Positions 8,146 through 16,212 of a stretch of 20,786 nucleotides of DNA are shown piece after piece; within the stretch, counting starts at the first letter, position 1; each line of letters starts with the position of its first letter. Location: contig ASPC01000027.1 of the NCBI GenBank assembly GCA_000405345.1, positions 1-20,786 of the forward strand, read 5' to 3'. The translations under genes were made by a program, and so were the position numbers. The notes under the pieces are model-generated. The model searched no databases, was not told the DNA's origin, and worked only from the letters and a program-made list of their open reading frames with translations. The DNA comes from Atribacteria bacterium SCGC AAA255-N14. GTDB lineage: Bacteria; Atribacterota; JS1; SB-45; 34-128.

Positions 8146-8655
8146 TTGAATAAAGAATTTATTATAATTGGTAAAGTGGTTTCTACCCAGGGCAATAAAG
8201 GGGAAGTTAATGTTTTGCCCCTTACCGATTCAATTGACAGATTTAAAAATTTAGATAACGTTTTTTTAAGAAGTAAAAAAAGCCAAACAATATTAAATGT
8301 AGAGAAAATAAGAAAAAGAAATGATACGGTTATTTTAAAATTGAAGGATATAGAAAATATTGAAGAAGCCAAGATGATAGTAGGCTCTTTTCTTGAGGTT
8401 GAAAGAAAAAATGCTGTAAAGTTGCCAAAAGAAACTTATTTTATATTTGAAATAATTGGCCTTGAAGTATATGACGAGAATAATATTTTTCTGGGAAAAG
8501 TAGAAAATGTTATAAGCACAGGTAGCAATGATGTGTATGTAGTTAAAAATAAGGATAAAGAGGAATTATTTATCCCGGCTATTCGTGAAGTTGTAAAAAA
8601 TGTTAATTTAGAAAAAAAGCGAATTACCATAAAGATGGTAGATGGATTAATATGA
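8146..8655 (+). CDS. rimM: 16S rRNA processing protein RimM
   Basis: RimM assists maturation of the 30S head domain by binding S19 and the 16S 3' domain. The 169 residues contain the N-terminal RimM domain starting IIIGKVVSTQGNKGEV and the C-terminal PRC-like beta-barrel with IGLEVYDENN, GKVENVISTGSNDVYVV and LFIPAIREVV. The start is TTG 8146, preceded by AAAGGAG at 8131-8137. The 3' end overlaps the trmD start by four bases (ATGA), so translation is coupled. Length is ordinary for the family. Confidence 0.94.
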   Translation: MNKEFIIIGKVVSTQGNKGEVNVLPLTDSIDRFKNLDNVFLRSKKSQTILNVEKIRKRNDTVILKLKDIENIEEAKMIVGSFLEVERKNAVKLPKETYFIFEIIGLEVYDENNIFLGKVENVISTGSNDVYVVKNKDKEELFIPAIREVVKNVNLEKKRITIKMVDGLI

Positions 8656-9413
8656 TAAATGATTGTTTAGAAATTAATATATTAACTATTTTTCCCAATA
8701 TGTTTAAAGGACCTTTTTCCGAAAGTATATTAAAAAGGGCTCAAGAAAAAGGATTAATAAAAATAAATCTAATTGATATTAGGGATTTTACCCTGGATAA
8801 ACATAAGACTGTAGACGATTATTCTTATGGCGGAGGGCCTGGCATGGTTTTAAAGTCTCAGCCAATTTGGGATGCCGTAGAGGTGATAAAAAAAAACAGA
8901 CCCTCGTTACCTTTAAAAATTATAATCACTTCTGCTCAGGGGAAGATTTTTAACCAGGTGATGGCTAAGGATTTATCAAAAGAAAATCGCTTATTAATTA
9001 TTTGCGGTCGATATGAGGGCATAGATGAACGGATACCTCAACTTCTTGATGCAGAGGAAGTATCAATTGGTAACTTTGTAGTTAGCGGAGGAGAATTACC
9101 GGCTATGTTAATGGTAGATGCAATTTCGAGAATGATTACCGGAGTTTTAGGAAAAGAAGAATCTATGGTAAATGATTCATTTTATAACGAATATCTTGAT
9201 TATCCTCACTATACCAGACCTGATGAATTTAAAGGTTTTAAAGTTCCGGAAATATTACTTTCAGGTAATCATAAAGAAATTGAAAAGTGGAGAAGAAAAC
9301 AGTCTCTATTAAGAACTTTAATTAGAAGGCCTGAAATTTTTGCAAATAATAAACTATCTAAAAGAGAGTTAGCTCTAGTAAAAGAGTTAGAAAAAGACCT
9401 TGAGAAAGATTAA
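8652..9413 (+). CDS. trmD: tRNA (guanine-N1)-methyltransferase TrmD
   Basis: TrmD uses S-adenosylmethionine to methylate G37 of tRNAs next to the anticodon, preventing +1 frameshifting. The protein of 253 residues has the SPOUT deep-knot region: DYSYGGGPGMVLK, CGRYEGIDERI and SIGNFVVSGGELPAM. The C-terminal domain has HYTRPDEFKG and PEILLSGNHKEIEKWRRKQS. The ATG overlaps the rimM stop in ATGA, as in many bacteria. There are no missing residues or oddities. A repeat-filled spacer separates it from rplS. Confidence 0.97.
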   Translation: MINDCLEINILTIFPNMFKGPFSESILKRAQEKGLIKINLIDIRDFTLDKHKTVDDYSYGGGPGMVLKSQPIWDAVEVIKKNRPSLPLKIIITSAQGKIFNQVMAKDLSKENRLLIICGRYEGIDERIPQLLDAEEVSIGNFVVSGGELPAMLMVDAISRMITGVLGKEESMVNDSFYNEYLDYPHYTRPDEFKGFKVPEILLSGNHKEIEKWRRKQSLLRTLIRRPEIFANNKLSKRELALVKELEKDLEKD

Positions 9414-9430
9414 GGTAAAATAATTAAATC

Positions 9431-9600
9431 AGTTATTAGTATATCGTATCGCGTATTGCGTATCGAGTATTGCGTGAAGAAAAAAGCAATAGTAGCTTAT
9501 AGTGAGAAAAGTAGAATTCAGTAGACAGAAGTCAGAATATTAAAAAGACAAAGAATAAAAATACAAAAAATGAGAGGACATATGGTGTAAAAATAGCGTA
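9431..9600. repeat. Heptamer array and partial composite repeat, copy 3 (trmD-rplS spacer)
   Basis: Six strictly 7-base units run at 9438-9479 with consensus (C/A)GTAT(A/C/T)(T/G), ending in CGTGAAG. They are followed by an AATTCAGTAGACAGAAGTCA module near 9512-9531. A related AATTCAGAATCCAGAAGATA stretch follows the array of copy 1 near 6842. The long inverted arms seen in other copies are absent or decayed here. I see no gene in the 241-base spacer; the last ~50 bases are the rplS leader. Confidence 0.7.
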
Positions 9601-9654
9601 TTGTGAAATAATTAAAAAATGTTATTTAAAAAATAAGTAGGAAGGATGATTTTT

Positions 9655-9999
9655 ATGGTAGATTACATTAAACAAATAGAAGAGGAACAATCTAAAAAAG
9701 AGAATAGCGAATTTGTACCTGGAGATACAGTGGAAGTACATCAAAAAATTATTGAAGGCACCAGGGAGCGAGTACAGGTTTTTAAAGGAATAGTTATAGC
9801 TAAAAAACATGGTGGAACCAAGGAAACATTTATAGTAAGAAAAATATCCAAGGGTGTTGGGGTAGAAAAAATATTTCAACTGCATTCACCGAATATTGTA
9901 AAAGTAGTGGTTTTAAAAAGAGGAAAAACGAGAAGAGCAAAACTATATTATCTGAGAGACAGGGTAGGTAAGAGAAGCAAAGTTAAAGAAAAAAGATAA
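9655..9999 (+). CDS. rplS: 50S ribosomal protein L19
   Basis: L19 sits at the 30S-50S interface of the large subunit. The 114 residues show the family sequence: [55 protein letters not shown] and the basic tail [21 protein letters not shown]. Two in-frame ATGs exist, at 9646 and 9655. The GGAAGG at 9640-9645 touches the first but is nine bases before the second, so I choose 9655 ([11 protein letters not shown]). It follows trmD as in most bacteria and lies four bases before rnhB. Confidence 0.96.
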   Translation: MVDYIKQIEEEQSKKENSEFVPGDTVEVHQKIIEGTRERVQVFKGIVIAKKHGGTKETFIVRKISKGVGVEKIFQLHSPNIVKVVVLKRGKTRRAKLYYLRDRVGKRSKVKEKR

Positions 10000-10003
10000 T
10001 TAA

Positions 10004-10732
10004 ATGGCATGCAAGGCAAAAGATAGAAAAGTAAAAATAACAAAAAAAATAATTTGTAGTTATCAGCGAAAAATAGAAAAATTATATAAAGAAAGATTAA
10101 GAATTTATAATCTCTATAACTATGAAAATCGATTAAAGATTAAGGGTTACTCTTTAGTAGCCGGGATAGATGAGGCAGGCAGGGGGTCATTGTCCGGTCC
10201 GGTAGTGGCCGCCGCAGTAATTCTACCCTGCCGATTGTTTATTCCCTATGTTAAAGATTCTAAAAAGTTAACCTCAAAAAAAAGAACAGAATTATATTAT
10301 TCTATCTTAAATAGTGCAAAAGATGTGGGAATTGGTATTGTAGAAGCTAAAATTATTGATAGAATAAATATCGCCCAAGCTTCTTTTTTGGCAATGAAAA
10401 AAGCAATTTTAGATTTAAAAGAAATGCCTGATTATTTATTAGTGGATGGCTTTAAAATTCCTAACCTGAATATTTTACAGATACCGTTGATTAAAGGGGA
10501 GGATAAAAGCATATCGATTGCCGCAGCCTCTATAATTGCTAAAGTCTATAGAGATAATATTATGGTTAAATATGACCAAAAATTTCCACAGTACCTTTTC
10601 AAAAAAAACAAAGGTTATGGTACAGAAGAACATCTTAAGGCACTAATTAAATATGGCCCATCAGAAATACATAGAAAAAGCTATAAAAGAGTAATTAGCA
10701 ACAAAGCGAAAAACGAAAAGTGCAAAACGTAA
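10004..10732 (+). CDS. rnhB: Ribonuclease HII with repeat-derived C-terminus
   Basis: RNase HII cuts the RNA strand of RNA-DNA hybrids and starts removal of single ribonucleotides from DNA. Metal-binding acidic residues are visible: D56 and E57 in GIDEAGRGSLSGPVV, D148 in LLVDGF, and D167 in GEDKSISIAAASIIAKVYRD. GRGSLSG replaces the common GRGPLAG. A basic helical N-terminal extension of ~45 residues precedes the core, as in the longer family members. The native end appears to be IHRKSYKRV. The following residues (ISNKAKNEKCKT) and the stop codon are read from the left arm of the extragenic repeat. There are only four bases between rplS and this ATG, which has a weak ribosome site, suggesting coupled translation. 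Confidence 0.95.
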   Translation: MACKAKDRKVKITKKIICSYQRKIEKLYKERLRIYNLYNYENRLKIKGYSLVAGIDEAGRGSLSGPVVAAAVILPCRLFIPYVKDSKKLTSKKRTELYYSILNSAKDVGIGIVEAKIIDRINIAQASFLAMKKAILDLKEMPDYLLVDGFKIPNLNILQIPLIKGEDKSISIAAASIIAKVYRDNIMVKYDQKFPQYLFKKNKGYGTEEHLKALIKYGPSEIHRKSYKRVISNKAKNEKCKT

Positions 10733-10976
10733 AGCCATAGCTCAAAATTTGAAATTAAATATATTGTTTTGCTCATTGAATTTCACCTTTCTTATCTCGC
10801 ATGCTATATAGCAAAAATGAAAAGATAAAGAAGCAAAACTAAAACTTAAAATATAATATTGAGAGAAAAAGTTTTGAATTTTGAATTATGGTTTTTCGCT
10901 TTTAGCTTTACGCTTTTAGCTGTAAAATGATAACTTAAAACTGAAAAAATATATTTAAAACTAACGACTAATTAAA
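10689..10976. repeat. Composite extragenic palindrome, copy 4 (rnhB-yraN spacer)
   Basis: The left arm begins within the last codons of rnhB (about 10689) and continues through GCGAAAAACG and GCCATAGCTCAAAATTTGAA to about 10757. A core with CTCGCATGCTATATAGC starts at 10798. The complementary arm GTTTTGAATTTTGAATTATG to TTTTAGCT runs at about 10871-10922, and CTAACGACTAATTAAA (10961 onward) marks the right edge. From the CTCGCATGC core to the right arm, roughly 100 bases are nearly identical to the copy after rpe. Confidence 0.8.
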
Positions 10977-11003
10977 TAATATAAAGATAGATGATTATTA
11001 AAG

Positions 11004-11384
11004 ATGGATAATATAAATATAGGAAAATACGGCGAAGATTTAGCTTGTAAATATTTGGAAACTAAAGGTTATAAGATAAAAGAAAGGAATTTCCGTACTT
11101 TTTTAGGAGAAATAGATATTATCAGTAAATATAAAGGGGATATTATCTTTGTGGAGGTAAAAACCAGGCGTTCTGATAAGTTTGGATATCCCGAAGAAGC
11201 AATAAACTATAATAAACAACGAAAAATAATTAAAAACGCTTTATGCTATTTGGCCAAATACAATCTTTGGGAAAATAATTATTGTTTTGATGTAATATTG
11301 GTCAGCATCTCTAACCATAAAGAAATAAAAAGAATAAAACATATCAGGAATGCTTTTTACCTTGATGGTAACTTAAGTATATAG
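11004..11384 (+). CDS. yraN: UPF0102 family endonuclease-like protein YraN
   Basis: This 126-residue member of the YraN/UPF0102 family has a predicted PD-(D/E)XK nuclease fold of unproven role. It is commonly encoded beside rnhB, as here. Visible motifs are GKYGEDLACKYLETKGY, the catalytic-type GEIDIISKYKGDIIFVEVKTR and the C-terminal IRNAFYLD. ATG 11004 has only a weak purine stretch upstream. The stop codon (11382-11384) lies inside a heptamer array beginning at 11376, so the last codons come from repeat sequence. The family ends close to this point, so little or nothing is lost. Confidence 0.9.
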   Translation: MDNINIGKYGEDLACKYLETKGYKIKERNFRTFLGEIDIISKYKGDIIFVEVKTRRSDKFGYPEEAINYNKQRKIIKNALCYLAKYNLWENNYCFDVILVSISNHKEIKRIKHIRNAFYLDGNLSI

Positions 11385-11665
11385 TATTTAGTATCTAGTA
11401 TATAGTAAAGAAAAAGCGTATAGTGAAAAACGAAAAGCGCAAAACGTAAAGCCATAGCTCAAAATTTAAAATTTAAATATATATCTCGATTCGTTGATTA
11501 GTTACTTAGTTAATTGGTTAATAAATTATGAGAATTAAACTATTTAACTAGTTTATCTTGTATATTGTATCTCAAGCTAACGACTAACGACTATTCACTA
11601 ACAACTAGTTAAGAGTTTTGAATTATGGTTTTTCGCTTTTCGTTTTAAATTTTTAGCTTAATAAA
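11376..11665. repeat. Composite extragenic palindrome, copy 5 (yraN-comM spacer)
   Basis: Five 7-base units (AGTATNT type, the last AGTAAAG) run at 11376-11410. The left arm GCCATAGCTCAAAATTTAAA lies within about 11425-11475. A divergent core is built of TTAGTTA/AATTGGTTAAT-like short repeats (11485-11530). A doubled CTAACGACTAACGACTATTC stands at 11577-11596, and the right arm TTTTGAATTATGGTTTTTCG at about 11617-11636. No gene is seen in this spacer of roughly 360 bases. The core differs from copies 4 and 6, so arms and arrays seem separable modules. Confidence 0.75.
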
Positions 11666-11704
11666 GAGATTGCCACGCTCTGATAAATCGGAACTCGCAA
11701 TGAC
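11666..11704. repeat. Small GAGATTGC...GCAATGAC inverted repeat before comM
   Basis: GAGATTGCCACGCTCTGATA opens and CTCGCAATGAC closes this 39-base imperfect palindrome. The ends resemble a short extragenic palindrome (GTCATTGCGAG...GCAATCTC) that I recall from many unrelated bacterial genomes. It lies just right of composite copy 5. It creates a spurious upstream ATT/ATG-type extension of comM. Family assignment is from memory and needs a search. Confidence 0.5.
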
Positions 11705-11750
11705 TATATATACTAATTTTCGCAAAAATGCGATAAAAGTAGGTGTTTTT

Positions 11751-13286
11751 TTGTTCTCCAAATTATATAGTGCGGCTATATTCGGAGTAGAAGCTTTTAT
11801 GGTAGAGATAGAAGTTGATATTCATTCAGGATTGCCTTCGTTTAATATCGTAGGTTTGCCCGATACAGCTGTTCAGGAATCCCGTGAAAGAGTTAGGGCT
11901 GCCATAAAAAATTCTGAATTTAAATTTCCCATGCAAAGGATTACAGTAAATCTTGCTCCAGCGGATATCAAAAAAGAGGGCCCCATTTTTGACTTATCTA
12001 TTGCTCTGGCAATTTTAGTTGCCAGCAAGCAAGTTAAGCCGGATTTATTAAATGAATATTTGATTATGGGTGAATTATCTTTAGATGGAAGTATAAAACC
12101 GGTAAATGGTATGCTTCCCATTGCTTTAATGGCGAAAAATATCAGTAAAAAAAAATTACTTGTTCCTGAAGCAAACGCTAAAGAAGCAGGGATAGTTAAA
12201 GAATTAAAAGTATTTCCTGTTAATTCACTTTACGAAGTAATCGAATTCTTGGATAAAAAAATATCCATTGAACCGGTATCAGTAGATTTAGGGGAAATTT
12301 TTCAACTAAGTAAAAACAATCAAATAGATTTTGCCGAGGTTAAAGGGCAGGAAAATGCCAAAAGAGCCTTAGAAGTAGCTGCGGCAGGAAGCCATAATGT
12401 TATAATGATTGGTCCGCCAGGCTCGGGAAAAACTATGCTGGCACGCAGGATTCCAACTATTCTTCCTTCTTTAACGCTGGAAGAATCTATAGAAATTACC
12501 AAATTGTATAGTATTTCCAATTTACTTCCAACGGATGTCCCTTTAGTTACGGAGAGACCGTTTAGGTCCCCGCATCATACAATAAGTAATGTTGGATTAA
12601 TCGGAGGAGGCAGGATGCCCAAACCGGGAGAAATTAGCCTGGCTCATAATGGTGTACTATTTTTAGACGAATTACCGGAATTTTCCCGAAGCGCTTTAGA
12701 ATCTCTACGTCAGCCTCTAGAAGATGGAATAGTAACTATTTCACGCTCTCTAAGTTCTGTTAGTTATACTTCTTCTTTTATGCTGATAGCGTCCCTAAAT
12801 CCCTGTCCTTGCGGTTTTTACGGTGATTCGGTTAAAGTTTGCACCTGTAGTTCGTCTCAAATCGTTAAATATCGTTCAAAGATATCAGGGCCGCTATTAG
12901 ATCGAATTGACATCCATATTGAAGTTCCCCGGGTAAATTGTCGAGAAGTTATGGAGAAAGATTCTGTAGAAAACTCTTCTATTATAAGAGAAAGAGTAGA
13001 AAGAGCAAGAAAAATACAAAGGGAAAGATATGATGAAGATGGTATTTTCTGTAATGCCCAAATGACTAAAAAACAGATTAAAAAATATTGCAATATCGAT
13101 GATAATGCTAAAAATTTACTTTACAAGGCTATGGAAAAGTTAAATTTGAGTACTCGAGCTTATGACCGTATATTAAAAGTAGCCCGAACTATAGCTGATT
13201 TAGAACTATCAGAGAAGATAGAAATTTCTCATTTATCTGAAGCCATTCAATATAGAAGTCTTGATCGTAAATTATGGCTGTATTAG
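11751..13286 (+). CDS. comM: YifB/ComM-like AAA+ Mg-chelatase family protein
   Basis: In naturally transformable bacteria ComM is a ring helicase aiding branch migration of incoming DNA; homologues without competence are widespread and of unclear role. The N-terminal domain ([40 protein letters not shown]) precedes the AAA+ module. That module has Walker [10 protein letters not shown], Walker [12 protein letters not shown] and the [14 protein letters not shown] segment. [10 protein letters not shown] with further cysteines and a C-terminal lid domain follow. The frame is open to 11670, but those first 27 codons read through the small palindrome and look unlike the family. TTG 11751, with AGGTG just upstream, yields a normal start and 511 residues. 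Family identity is firm; the exact start is less so. Confidence 0.92.
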   Translation: MFSKLYSAAIFGVEAFMVEIEVDIHSGLPSFNIVGLPDTAVQESRERVRAAIKNSEFKFPMQRITVNLAPADIKKEGPIFDLSIALAILVASKQVKPDLLNEYLIMGELSLDGSIKPVNGMLPIALMAKNISKKKLLVPEANAKEAGIVKELKVFPVNSLYEVIEFLDKKISIEPVSVDLGEIFQLSKNNQIDFAEVKGQENAKRALEVAAAGSHNVIMIGPPGSGKTMLARRIPTILPSLTLEESIEITKLYSISNLLPTDVPLVTERPFRSPHHTISNVGLIGGGRMPKPGEISLAHNGVLFLDELPEFSRSALESLRQPLEDGIVTISRSLSSVSYTSSFMLIASLNPCPCGFYGDSVKVCTCSSSQIVKYRSKISGPLLDRIDIHIEVPRVNCREVMEKDSVENSSIIRERVERARKIQRERYDEDGIFCNAQMTKKQIKKYCNIDDNAKNLLYKAMEKLNLSTRAYDRILKVARTIADLELSEKIEISHLSEAIQYRSLDRKLWLY

Positions 13287-13344
13287 TAATGACCAAGGTT
13301 TTTAAAATGCACAATTATTTATATAAATAGGCGGTGTTATAATT

Positions 13345-14001
13345 ATGACAAAAAAATTGGCTCCCTCAATCTTGGATGTAGATTTTGCCCATTTGGAAAG
13401 AGAAATAAAAAAGATAGAAAACGGAGGGGCAGATTTACTTCACTTAGATATTATGGATGGAAATTTTGTACCGAATATTTCCTTTGGTCCGAGGATAGTA
13501 GAATCAATTAAAAGTATAACTTCTCTTCCTTTGGAAGTTCATCTGATGGTAGAAAAACCGGAGAATCATATTAAATCATTTATCAATGCGGGTGGAGATA
13601 TTATAATTGTACATTACGAAACATCTAAACACCTTGACAGACTTATACAAAACATCAATGAGGCTGGTGTAAAATCCGGTATCGCTCTAAATCCGGCAAC
13701 AACTCTAAGCGTTATTGAATATTTAATTAATAAAATAGACATATTACTATTAATGACTGTTAACCCCGGTTTCGGCGGGCAGAAATTTATCCCGGAGATG
13801 ATTGCTAAAATAGAAAAAGCGAGAAAAATAATAGATAATCAAAAAAAATCGATAAGTTTGGCAGTTGATGGCGGAATAAATTTAGATAATATTTATCAGG
13901 TGGTTAAAGCCGGGGCAGAAATAATTGTGGTTGGTCAAATCATATCTAAAAGCTCAAATCCTGAAATGATCATAAAGAAAATAAAGAATATCCTGACTTA
14001 A
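13345..14001 (+). CDS. rpe: Ribulose-phosphate 3-epimerase
   Basis: This enzyme interconverts D-ribulose 5-phosphate and D-xylulose 5-phosphate in the pentose phosphate pathway. The TIM-barrel protein of 218 residues shows LAPSILDVDFAHL, HLDIMDGNFVPNISFGP (metal-binding histidine and catalytic aspartate), LEVHLMVEKPE, VHYE, TVNPGFGGQKFIP, AVDGGI with the second catalytic aspartate, and a phosphate-gripping GAEIIVVGQIIS. ATG 13345 follows AGGCGGT. It lies 58 bases after comM, with no repeat between them. The pairing of rpe with der is not a familiar operon, and repeat copy 6 separates them. Confidence 0.96.
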   Translation: MTKKLAPSILDVDFAHLEREIKKIENGGADLLHLDIMDGNFVPNISFGPRIVESIKSITSLPLEVHLMVEKPENHIKSFINAGGDIIIVHYETSKHLDRLIQNINEAGVKSGIALNPATTLSVIEYLINKIDILLLMTVNPGFGGQKFIPEMIAKIEKARKIIDNQKKSISLAVDGGINLDNIYQVVKAGAEIIVVGQIISKSSNPEMIIKKIKNILT

Positions 14002-14011
14002 CCGTTGTTGA

Positions 14012-14250
14012 ATGCTATTTAGTAACAAAGCGAAAAACGAAAAGCGCAAAACGTAAAGCCATAGCTCAAAATTTAAAATTTAAATATGTTATTTTATATA
14101 TTGATTTTCATCTTTCTTGTCTCGCATGCTATATAGCAAAAATGAAAAGATAAAGAAACAAAAACTAAAACTTAAAATATAATATTGAGAGAAAAAGTTT
14201 TGAATTTTGAATTATGGTTTTTCGCTTTTCGTTTTAAATTTTTAGCTATA
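14012..14250. repeat. Composite extragenic palindrome, copy 6 (rpe-der spacer)
   Basis: This is the clearest copy. A TATTTAGTAACAAAGCG lead (14016) enters the left arm with AACGAAAAGCGCAAAACGTA and CATAGCTCAAAATTTAAAAT, to about 14085. The core ATCTTTCTTGTCTCGCATGC (14110 onward) contains the palindrome GCTATATAGC. The right arm TTTTGAATTTTGAATTATGG to the TTTTAGCT type sequence ends at about 14248. Left and right arms are imperfect reverse complements (CCATA(G/A)(C/T)TCAAAATT). No heptamer array is attached here. Confidence 0.8.
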
Positions 14251-14272
14251 TTAAAAGATAGGAGTGTCTGTT

Positions 14273-15604
14273 TTGAAAAAACCCGTTGTCGCTATTATCG
14301 GAAGGATAAATGTAGGGAAATCGACTCTATTTAATAGAATCATCAAGAAAAGAACCGCTATTGTGGAAAACGAACCTGGAATTACCAGAGATAGGATATA
14401 TGCAGAATGTAAATGGAAAGGAAAGCAATTTGTTCTGGTAGATACCGGAGGCGTGGATTTTATAAAAAAAGAAGAAATGCAAAAAAAAATAACTGTTCAG
14501 ACTGAATTGGCTATTGAAGAGGCAGACTTAATTATATTATTGGTCGATATCAAAGAGGGAATAAATCCGGATGATTTTAAGGTGGCTAAAGCGATTAGAG
14601 AAAAAAATAAAACAAGCATCCTGGTAGCCAACAAGGGAGATGTAAAGGGAAGTGAATTAAAATTATATGAGTTTTACGAATTAGGATTCGGAGATCCCTA
14701 TATTATTTCGGCAGAACACGGACTTAATGTTGATGATTTATTGGATAGAATAGTATCCTGTATTCCAGAAGTAGGAACAGAACCGGAAGAAGAAGAGGAC
14801 ATTATAAAAATATCAATTATTGGGAAACCCAATGTAGGAAAATCAAGTTTATTAAATCGTATTTTAGGGGAAGATAGAATTATAGTCAGCGAACATCCCG
14901 GCACCACCAGAGATGCTATTGAAATAATTTTTAAACATGATTTACTAAAATTAATATTTATCGATACCGCAGGCTTGAGAGGCAAGTCGAAACCGAAAGA
15001 AGATGTTGAATATTACAGTACATTAAGAACTTTTGAAGCGGTGCGTAATTCAGATATAGTGTTATTGATATTGGACGCTACCCAGGGAGTAAGCATGCAA
15101 GATAAAAAAATGGCAAATTACATCCAAGATGAAAGAAAAGCCTGTATAGTAATATTAAATAAATTCGATTTAATTAAAGATAGTATAGATAAAGAATTGT
15201 TTATTGATGAGATAAGATATGAATTGTCTTTTATGAAAAACTCTCCCGTGATAATGACTTCTGCAATAACAGGCTATAATATTTATAAAATTATTTCAAA
15301 AATTAAAGAAGTTGCTTTACAATATAGTAAAAGAATTCCTACTCCAGCATTGAATACTTTTATAAGAGAAGTTATTTCTAAAAATAGCCCCAAATATGTA
15401 AGAGGGAATACATTAAAAATTAGATATGCTACTCAAATGGGGATAAAACCTCCTAAATTTCTATTATTTGTAAATAATCCTAAATTAATGTATGCTTCTT
15501 ATCAGAAATATTTAGAAAATAAATTTTATGAAACATTTGGATTTGAAGGTTCTCCTGTAGTTATTAACTTAGCGAAAAAAAAAAGAGGAAAGAAAATAGT
15601 ATGA
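14273..15604 (+). CDS. der: Ribosome biogenesis GTPase Der (EngA)
   Basis: Der has tandem GTPase domains and promotes 50S subunit maturation. Domain 1 shows G1 GRINVGKST, GITRD, DTGGVD and NKGD. Domain 2 (from about residue 180) shows GKPNVGKSS, GTTRDAIE, DTAGLR and NKFD. A C-terminal KH-like domain ends LAKKKRGKKIV. The first G1 reads GRINVGKST where GRPNVGKST is nearly invariant. A GTG at 14264 is in frame, but AGGAG at 14260-14264 would then overlap the start; TTG 14273 gives a proper eight-base spacing and the usual MKKPVVAIIG beginning (443 residues). The stop overlaps the plsY start by four bases, a common der-plsY arrangement. Confidence 0.95.
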   Translation: MKKPVVAIIGRINVGKSTLFNRIIKKRTAIVENEPGITRDRIYAECKWKGKQFVLVDTGGVDFIKKEEMQKKITVQTELAIEEADLIILLVDIKEGINPDDFKVAKAIREKNKTSILVANKGDVKGSELKLYEFYELGFGDPYIISAEHGLNVDDLLDRIVSCIPEVGTEPEEEEDIIKISIIGKPNVGKSSLLNRILGEDRIIVSEHPGTTRDAIEIIFKHDLLKLIFIDTAGLRGKSKPKEDVEYYSTLRTFEAVRNSDIVLLILDATQGVSMQDKKMANYIQDERKACIVILNKFDLIKDSIDKELFIDEIRYELSFMKNSPVIMTSAITGYNIYKIISKIKEVALQYSKRIPTPALNTFIREVISKNSPKYVRGNTLKIRYATQMGIKPPKFLLFVNNPKLMYASYQKYLENKFYETFGFEGSPVVINLAKKKRGKKIV

Positions 15605-16206
15605 AAATTATTTTAATTATTACGATCTGTTATCTTTTGGGTTCCATACCTTTTGGTTATATTATGGGTAAATTATTTAAGAAAGTAGATATAAGAGAAT
15701 TCGGAAGCGGAAATATAGGGGCAAGCAACGCTCTTAGGATATTGGGGCCTTCGTTAGCTTCTTTAGTAGTAATTGGTGATGTCGGCAAGGGTATTTTATC
15801 TATCTATTTAGTAAAATATTTTAATATTGATAGTTCATTAATATTAGCTATTGCAGGGTTAGCAGTTATATGTGGTCATGACTGGTCTTTATTTCTCGGT
15901 TTAAAAGGCGGGAAAGGGATAGCTACTACGTTTGGAGTTGTATTTGCTCTTAATCCAACGATATCAATTTTAGCATTAATAATTTGGGGAGTTGTTGTAA
16001 TAACAACAAGATATGTTTCCTTAGCATCTATTTTCGCCTTAATCTCTATTTTTATTTTTACAATTTTATTCAAACAACCTTATGAATATATTATATTTAG
16101 TGCAATAATTTTAATTTTCGGTATTTTTAAACATAAAGAAAATATTAAAAGATTAAAATCCAAGAAAGAAAGAAAAATCGGAGAAAAGATCAAAATAAAA
16201 AAATAA
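15601..16206 (+). CDS. plsY: Acyl-phosphate glycerol-3-phosphate acyltransferase PlsY
   Basis: PlsY is an integral membrane enzyme that transfers the acyl group of acyl phosphate to glycerol 3-phosphate, the first step of phospholipid synthesis. Five or so hydrophobic segments are evident in its 201 residues. Conserved loop motifs are YLLGSIPFGY, GSGNIGASNALR, GDVGKG, GHDWSLFLGLKGGKGIAT, and the late YEYIIFSAIILIFGIFKHKENIKRL. The lysine-rich tail should be cytoplasmic. The ATGA overlap with der indicates translational coupling, and the next gene is separated by a repeat. Length and motifs are normal. Confidence 0.96.
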   Translation: MKIILIITICYLLGSIPFGYIMGKLFKKVDIREFGSGNIGASNALRILGPSLASLVVIGDVGKGILSIYLVKYFNIDSSLILAIAGLAVICGHDWSLFLGLKGGKGIATTFGVVFALNPTISILALIIWGVVVITTRYVSLASIFALISIFIFTILFKQPYEYIIFSAIILIFGIFKHKENIKRLKSKKERKIGEKIKIKK

Positions 16207-16212
16207 AATTAT

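Noticed and set aside
11670..11750. 27-codon N-terminal extension of ComM
   Set aside because: It is encoded by the palindrome and spacer, is unlike the family, and lacks a ribosome site.
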